64,000 nt of DNA from Ridgeia piscesae (Eukaryota; Annelida; Polychaeta; Sabellida; Siboglinidae). Of the stretch, positions 57,986 through 64,000 are shown piece after piece. Each line of letters opens with the position of its first letter. Position 1 is the first letter of the stretch. Under the pieces are notes generated by a model. The model had not been told where the DNA came from. It made no database searches and worked only from the letters and a program-made list of their open reading frames with translations. The translations under genes were made by a program, and so were the position numbers. The stretch covers positions 124,001 to 188,000 of the forward strand of contig JAODUO010001095.1 of NCBI GenBank assembly GCA_025642075.2, in the 5' to 3' direction.

Positions 57986-60545
57986 GGGGCATTCCATGTC
58001 ATGTGTGTTGGTTTATAATCATGAGTCTATGCATCCCACCAAATTTTAGGTTAATCTGACCTTCAGGTCCAGAGATAGAGGTCATCAAACTTTGACCCGA
58101 CCTTGATGACCTTCCAAGTGTCATAACTCCACTTCTAGGTGACATACAGATGTGATGTTGGTGTCATTTTAAAGATAATAGAATTGTCTACCATTTTAGA
58201 CAACATCTACCAGTTTTGTTTAAAAAAAAATTAAATGGTTTGACCTTTGACCTGACCTAGCAAAAAACAAGTAACCTCCGATTTCGCAGATTTTGTTTAT
58301 GTTGAAAGTATACATATATAGCAAGAATCTGTAGACATTTTATCATGCGCAATTGAATACTTCAGGAGTTATGAATTTTAAAAACATTTCTTGCACCACA
58401 TTAATGCTGAAATATAGGCCAATAACTAGTCATAATGCTCTGTTAGCATGCAAACGGTGGCTGTTCTAGATTTTGTTTTTGCTGTTATCATCATTACTAT
58501 CCAGCATCCACACATTGATGTCATTATGTGCTGGTGTGCTTTGTGCGTGCTTGAATCCCTGGTGACTTTCTAGATGTCATAACTTGTCTCCAAAGGCCAT
58601 ATATTAAACGGCCTTTTGTTGTCTCTGCTACATACAGGTTAACAAATTATTTGATTTTTGCAATGTCAGGTCAAAATCAAGCTAGCTTTGCAAAATGTTA
58701 ATCCAAATTATTATTTGTTTTTGATCGAGTACAAAGAGAGACAGAACTTTATTATAGATTTAAAATGATACCAACATATAGGCTGCATAGGAGACAAGAA
58801 TTAAATCTGGAAAGTTGCCAGGTAGTTAATTCTAGCTATCATCATGCCAACTTTTGACGACATGATTTGACCATGACTAAACGAATGGTCATATTGACAT
58901 GGTTTGCAACATACGCTTTGACTTATGAGTACTGTATAAGCAAACAAGTTTTTCTTCAAAGTCGAACATGGATAAAAGTTAATAATTTCACCCAGTTTTT
59001 GGCATATAGGTCAGAATACAGTACAGGTACACAAAAATGGGACATCTCACCAATAAATTCAAATGCATAATTTATGTTCAAAATATATACATTCTGAAGC
59101 AGGAGGTAACATTCTTCATGGCTAAGAGATGACAACATGATGTACCTATGTAAGACAGTAGGTAATATGGACACAACTTGAGGTAAATATGACCATGACA
59201 TACTGATTAGACTTAACTTGAGAACCAGTAAGATCTATGTATTGGATATGCAGGAAATGTGTTCTACTCCATAAAAGTGTGGGATTCTCCTAAGTAACAG
59301 TAATACATTCACCATGCTGGTTGAGAGCAGTTGGTAACATTTGTTACATATATAACTTTAGAATACGGTAACAACCAGAGGTAGATTGGAAGTTGGAACC
59401 AGCTAGAAGCTAACATTACCCAAGAGCTTTATAACTAAACAAATTCTTTCAAGGTAAAATCTAGCCGAATAGGCTTAATGAATGAAAATACAGTGGAGAC
59501 CAAAGCAGTATTACATGGACAACGTGTACCAGTGCTATGTTCTGACCCAGTATATATTGTATGCTAAGTACACCAGCATATGTAGACTAAGATATAAATT
59601 AGTGGATAGAAAACATGATAACAAAACAAAACAACTTATGAAATCTAGAAAGTCATCAGGTAATCAAGGTTAGATCAAATAGTTATGATTTCTATCCAGA
59701 CATTAAAAAAACAGAGATAGAGGTCATCAAAATGACCTGACCGTGATTAAATAATGGTCAGACTGACCTAAAATGTGGTTCTTTTGTATTCATGAATATG
59801 AACTAATAAACATCATTTTCTTTAAAATTTATCCTGGACAATTTTTGACATGATGTTTTACACATGCACGCTCGCATGCATGGACGCACACACACACGCA
59901 AAGTACACCAGCACACAATGACATCAATGTGTTGATACTGGCTAGTAATGGTGATAACAGCAGCACAAAAAATCTAGGACATTTGCCACCATTGCATGCT
60001 AACAGAGCATTAAGACTATTTATTGGCCTATATCTCAGCATTAATGCCGTGCAAAAAATGTTATAAAAATTCATAACTCCCGATTGCACACAATAAAATT
60101 TCTACAGATTCTTGCCATATATGTATGCTTCAATGTAAAAAGAAATCAGCAAAATTGGAGGTTACATGTTTTTTGCTAGGTCAGGTCAAACCATTTAAAA
60201 AAAAATGTGTACATGTTTTTTGCTAGGTCAGGTCAAACCATTTAAAAAAAAAATGTTTTAACAGTTTTGGTAGAAGAATTGTTGCTATGTTCAATAGGTA
60301 GAAAATTCTATTAGCTTTAAAATGACACCAACATCACACATGTAGGTCACCATGGAAGTGGAGTGGAGGTATCAATGTCGGGTCAAAGATTGATGACCTC
60401 TATCTCTGGACCTGAAGGTTAGATTGACCTAAAATTTGGTGCGACGATAGACTCATGATCATAAACCAACATACCAAATTTCATCAAAATCGAAGACGGT
60501 CATGTAAATTTCATCGTTTTTGACTGATTTGACATGGAATGCCCT
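57986..60545. mobile_element. 2.56-kb foldback DNA element with long TIRs
   Basis: The outer ends are GGGCATTCCATGTCA (57987-58001) and its exact reverse complement TGACATGGAATGCCC (60530-60544). Similarity continues inward as long inverted arms: left about 57986-58552, right about 59897-60545. The right arm holds about 55 bp near its tip that the left lacks, plus a ~48-bp tandem duplication (about 60166-60256). CACT flanks both sides (57982-57985 and 60546-60549). Deleting the element and one CACT restores the LINE frame from KLNT into AKLSTISHRE, which fixes the boundaries. The centre (about 58560-59890) has no recognisable transposase, so the copy looks non-autonomous. Confidence 0.88.
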
Positions 60546-62592
60546 CACTGCAAAACTAAGTACCATCAGCCATAGGGAGAGTTTTGAGCTGGAGATGTAC
60601 ACTGCTCTCGCCCAATGGGAGGAGAAGGAAAACTCAACACCAGACGAGGAATGGGCAGCTCTGCAGCAGGTCGTTTACAACACAGCCAAGACATATCTTG
60701 GCAAGCCAGACAGAAAACACCAGGACTCACTCACTCAGTGGTTCGACCCCAACGACAAGGAGCTACAGATTCTTATGAGTAGAAGAGACCAAGTTCACCA
60801 GAGAGTGTTGCAAACCAGGAGCAGTAGATCCACCACTGCAGCATACAAAGATGCCTGCAGACTGCTACAAAAATGCACCCGTGCACTGAAGTCAAACTGG
60901 TTGGAAAGGAAGGCAGTAGAGCTGCAGAGAGCTGCTGACAGAAACGACATGAAGGGCTTCTACTATGGACTGAAGAAAGTGTAGGGACCCAAGAACGGAC
61001 CTGTTCACCTGAAATCAACAGATGGAATGGAGACCTTTTCTGACAGCAAGAGAGTTGTGGTAAAATGGAGTGAACACTTCCAGAAGCTACTCAACATCCC
61101 TGGTGACATAGATCACAAAGCTCTGGACAACACCCCTAGCGCATTACCAAGTCAAGCCTCGATGATATTTCAACCATGGCCGAGATGCTAGAGCAATCAC
61201 CTGCCTGAAAGATGGCAAAGCACCTGGGGAAAATGGAATTCCTGCAGAAGTATGGAAGCACGACAATCTGTTTAGCAGACTGCACCAACTAATCCCCAAT
61301 GCCTGGGAGGTTGGTTCTGTACAACAAGCATGGAAGGATGCCAGCATTGTAACCATCTACAAGAAAGGTGATCGAACAGACTGTGGGAATTATAGAGGAA
61401 TATCTCTTCTTTCCATACCAGGGAAGATTTCTTAGCAGGACCGACCTGTGTACATGATATTTGTCGACTTCAGTAAGGTGTTCGATACATTTGGGAGGAC
61501 CGGGCTATGGCAGCTACTGAGGAAGTATGGCAGAGAAGTTCACAACTATGATCAAGGCACTACATACCGGAATGATGGCGAATGTTACTGTTGGAGCGGA
61601 AATCTCGGAATCATTCAGTGTCACAAATGGGGTCAAGCAAGGTTGTGTATTGGCCCCTATGCTCTTCTCCATCTTCCTATTAGCAATGCTCGATGAGGCT
61701 TTCTGAGACATGGAGGATGGCATCTACATACAGTCCAGACAGAACGCTGACCCATTCAACATCGCACACTTCAGCTTCAGAGCGAAGACCAAGACTACTC
61801 AGATACTGATGAGAGCTGCTATTCGCAGATGACAGTGCACTGGTTGCCCACTCTGCTGAGGAGATGCAGAAAATAGTGGATGCTTTCTCCGATGCGTCAA
61901 AGAAGTTCGGCCTGAAAATTTAACATTAAGAAGACCGAGGTGCTGTACCAACCTAACTCTACAAGAAACCGAGAGGATATCATGGTTGATGGAAACAAGC
62001 TGAACTCTGTTCTGTTCTGGAATTCACCTACCTCGGAAGCACTATATCAAGTAATGGATGCATTGACGATGAAATACAGAAGTAGGATGGCCAACACTAG
62101 TGCATCTTTCAGCCGACTATGCCAGAGACTCTGGAACAACCACCATGTGTCCATGCGGGATAAAGGCAAGATATACCGTGCAACCGTGCTGTCCACTCTT
62201 CTATACAGAGCCGAAGCCTGGACAGTGTACAGATGACAGGTGAAAAAGCTGCATGCCTTCATGATGCGACATCTGCGTTCGATCATGAGGATAACCTGGA
62301 TGGACAAAGTGACAAACAACGAAATTCTCGAACGGACAGGGTTGCCATCTATGGAAGATCTTCTGATCAGAAAGAATCTCCGGTGGACTGGACACCTCAT
62401 GAGGATGTCACCAGACAGGCTACCAAAGCAGGTTCTCTACTCTCAACTGTCTTCTGGTCACAGAAAGCGAGGGCGCCCTCATCTCCGGTTCAAGGATACC
62501 ATCAAGAGAAACCTAAGCTGAGAGACATAAAGACCGACTCATGGACATCACTCTCACAGCAGAGAGATAAATGGAGAGCAATAGTCAAGTGA
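60546..62592 (+). pseudogene. RTE-like LINE reverse transcriptase and C-terminal region, broken
   Basis: The first frame runs from AKLSTISHRESFELEMYTAL to GFYYGLKKV, then a stop at 60982-60984. Later frames show EHFQKLLNIPGDIDHKALD, KDGKAP, WKDASIVTIYKKGDRTDCGN and YRGISLLSIPGK. An internal deletion follows before YMIFVDFSKVFDT. NGVKQGCVLAPMLF, LFADDSALVAHSAEE (catalytic pair near 61826) and KLHAFMMRHLRSIMRITWMD come next, ending LRWTGHLMRMSPDRLPKQVL and GHRKRGRPHLRFKDTIKR. Several frameshifts separate these parts. Confidence 0.78.
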
Positions 62593-62645
62593 TGGAAGCC
62601 GCTTTTGTCGCATCGCAACCGACAGCATGGTGATGATGATGATGC

Positions 62646-63660
62646 ATTTACAGAAAATCAATAGTTTTAAAGATAAGCCTAATTAAAATCTGCTGAAGTA
62701 GCTGCCACTGGCCTGCATAAGAAATGCATGCTAGTGGCATCCAATTAGAAATCCTAGTCTTCAGTTTGGGACTGTGGGGCAGTCTCAAATACATAGGCAT
62801 GGTCAATTATCAATTATGGTTCCTGGCAGGCCTCCTAGCCTTCAGAATTGGGGTCATGAGCCAGTTTTCAATACACAAGTATTGTCCTCCACCTGTCCAG
62901 GCAGACACAGGCAAATTGTGGACATGTAGTTTTTTTGGGAGGCCTGGGATGCACTTAATTAGAGAAAAAGCTACATAAGAGTTTAGACAACACTTGTTTT
63001 ATCAGTTTTGTGGCCTTCACAATGATCTAGTCAAACAAATGTTTCTCATGCATAGCAGCAGTGCGCTAAGATACCAAATTATATATATATAGGCCAAGAG
63101 GCCCTGAGGTCCTTTGGAGTATATTGTGATTTTGGTAAATCATAGTGGCATTACAACATGGCATGTCAATAAAAAAATAGTCAGTACAAAATTAGATAAA
63201 ATATTAGTAGTTTTTGGAAAATAGGCACACCATTAAAAATGGGTAGTGGCCCCTAAGTTCTTTGGACTGTTATGAGTTAGTGAGTTGACCCAGGCAAATG
63301 CGTTCATTATGAATGAACTGTGTTTTGGAAAATCATAGTCACCACCTAGTCTCTTCACCATAATCACCTAATTGGCATATTCTATTGGTTAGTCGCAACA
63401 GAAATAATTACTTTCATCAAAAAATTTGCTCAGCCTGTGAAAATTTCTAAATGTAGAAACATGTAAAGAAAAATAAGGTGCATATAGGGTGGCATTATTC
63501 ATCAACTACTAAATGTACTGGGATGTTTATTAGGCACACTAAAGTATGTTTGGCTACATTTAGCAGGGTCAGTAATTTAGTTTTTACATAAGTTTCAAGT
63601 CAACAAAATCAACATGCCACTGTGTCACTGAGACATGTTAGTGAGTGAGCCAACTCTCAC
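62646..63660 (-). other. FBXO8 intron, no other gene seen
   Basis: AT-rich sequence. Begins on the - strand with donor GTGAGA at 63660. The open frame at 62724-62978 is not supported as coding. Confidence 0.5.
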
Positions 63661-63787
63661 CAGAGCTGGGTCAGCGTTGAATGTGAGGGTCGCCTCATCC
63701 AGCTCCATGTAGAGTCTCTTGTAGGAGAAGCCTTCTTCATGTCTGCGCTGGTAGGCCGACACATGGGGCCACTGACTGTGGCACAGA
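63661..63787 (-). CDS. FBXO8: FBXO8, exon after the F-box
   Basis: On the - strand the acceptor is TGTGTGCTTGCAG and the donor GTGAGA. After one base completing an upstream codon, the peptide is LCHSQWPHVSAYQRRHEEGF, then SYKRLYMELDEATLTFNADP and AL. It matches human FBXO8 (LCKSTWGHCSIYN; LGFSFRKLYMQLDEGSLTFNANP). It ends on a codon boundary and joins in phase to exon 56720-56602. The F-box itself and the start codon lie beyond the right edge of the window. Confidence 0.94.
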
Positions 63788-64000
63788 CTGCAAGCACACA
63801 AAGATACATTTGGAACTCACATCTTTCTTATTTTAATTTAAACTTAAGTTAAGAGGGCAGTCATTGCCATAATGTATTTTTTCAACTGTAAGTTCCGATA
63901 TTGTTTACATGTATCAAAGTTTAGATCATCTGACGAGTTTTGTTCTTTAAATATATACTTAATAATAACATACACTGTATGATAACTTCTACTGCACCTA
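63788..64000 (-). other. FBXO8 intron, window edge
   Basis: Intronic sequence upstream of the last exon in view. No other feature seen. Confidence 0.6.

Larger units (their letters stand above)
57190..62645 (+). mobile_element. RTE-like LINE, interrupted by a foldback element
   Basis: The 5' end is adjacent to the FBXO8 40-bp array. The order is APE endonuclease (57210-57985), a 2.56-kb insertion (57986-60545), then reverse transcriptase and C-terminal region (60546-62592), ending in a GATGATGATGATG tail at about 62628-62644. A short trinucleotide tail and the ELAKYNIDIAAL/CETR and LRWTGHLMRM motifs fit the RTE-like group of LINEs (clade assignment provisional). It lies antisense within an FBXO8 intron. 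Multiple stops and frameshifts show it is dead. Confidence 0.8.

Noticed and set aside
57986..60545. The interruption as an intron or unrelated spacer of the LINE
   Set aside because: Exact terminal inverted repeats, a CACT duplication and restoration of the LINE frame on removal show a DNA-element insertion.

Overview
The window is eukaryotic nuclear DNA. It has GT-AG introns, split vertebrate-like genes, non-LTR retrotransposons, tRNA-derived SINE heads, a hAT relic and a very heavy load of minisatellites. The organism is most likely an invertebrate animal. I favour a cephalochordate (amphioxus-like) genome, because several minisatellites repeat intron-exon junctions. I recall such arrays being described in amphioxus genes, from memory and unchecked. 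The species assignment is inference.

Two protein-coding genes can be read exon by exon and they converge. On the + strand, six exons (22465-22591, 24898-25027, 25505-25638, 27836-27904, 30901-31034, 38941-39095) join in phase into about 249 residues of an ELMO-domain protein of the ELMOD1/2 type. These include the whole ELMO domain and the stop codon; only the N-terminal ~45 residues were not found. On the - strand, four exons (63787-63661, 56720-56602, 48806-48622, 48387-48194) join in phase into about 207 residues of FBXO8, an F-box plus Sec7-like protein. The F-box exon lies beyond the right edge. Both families act on Arf/Arl GTPases, ELMOD as a GAP and FBXO8 as an Arf6-directed ubiquitin-ligase adaptor.

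The most striking signal is how the introns of these genes are filled. Three introns carry a minisatellite directly against the 3' splice site, and its repeat unit contains that splice site plus the first bases of the following exon. These are a 31-bp unit before ELMOD exon 24898, a 42-44-bp unit filling 7.9 kb before the last ELMOD exon, and a 40-bp unit before FBXO8 exon 56720-56602. The real acceptor is therefore the innermost member of dozens of near copies. The 3' end of FBXO8, including the last codons and stop, is also repeated about three times at 75-bp spacing.

Layout: 1-16 kb is gene-poor, with SINE heads, 55-bp, 47-bp and 18-bp arrays and a long CA tract. At 16.3-20.6 kb there is a candidate Cys-rich exon and then a 3.65-kb 29-bp array. 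ELMOD runs from 22.4 to 39.1 kb, with a hAT relic in one intron. At 39-46 kb lie a perfect hairpin, a 41-bp array next to a LINE relic, and a very homogeneous 48-bp array. FBXO8 runs from 48 kb past 64 kb. Its introns hold a nearly full-length CR1/Rex1-like LINE (- strand), a 26-bp array, and an RTE-like LINE (+ strand) split by a 2.56-kb foldback DNA element with a 4-bp target duplication.
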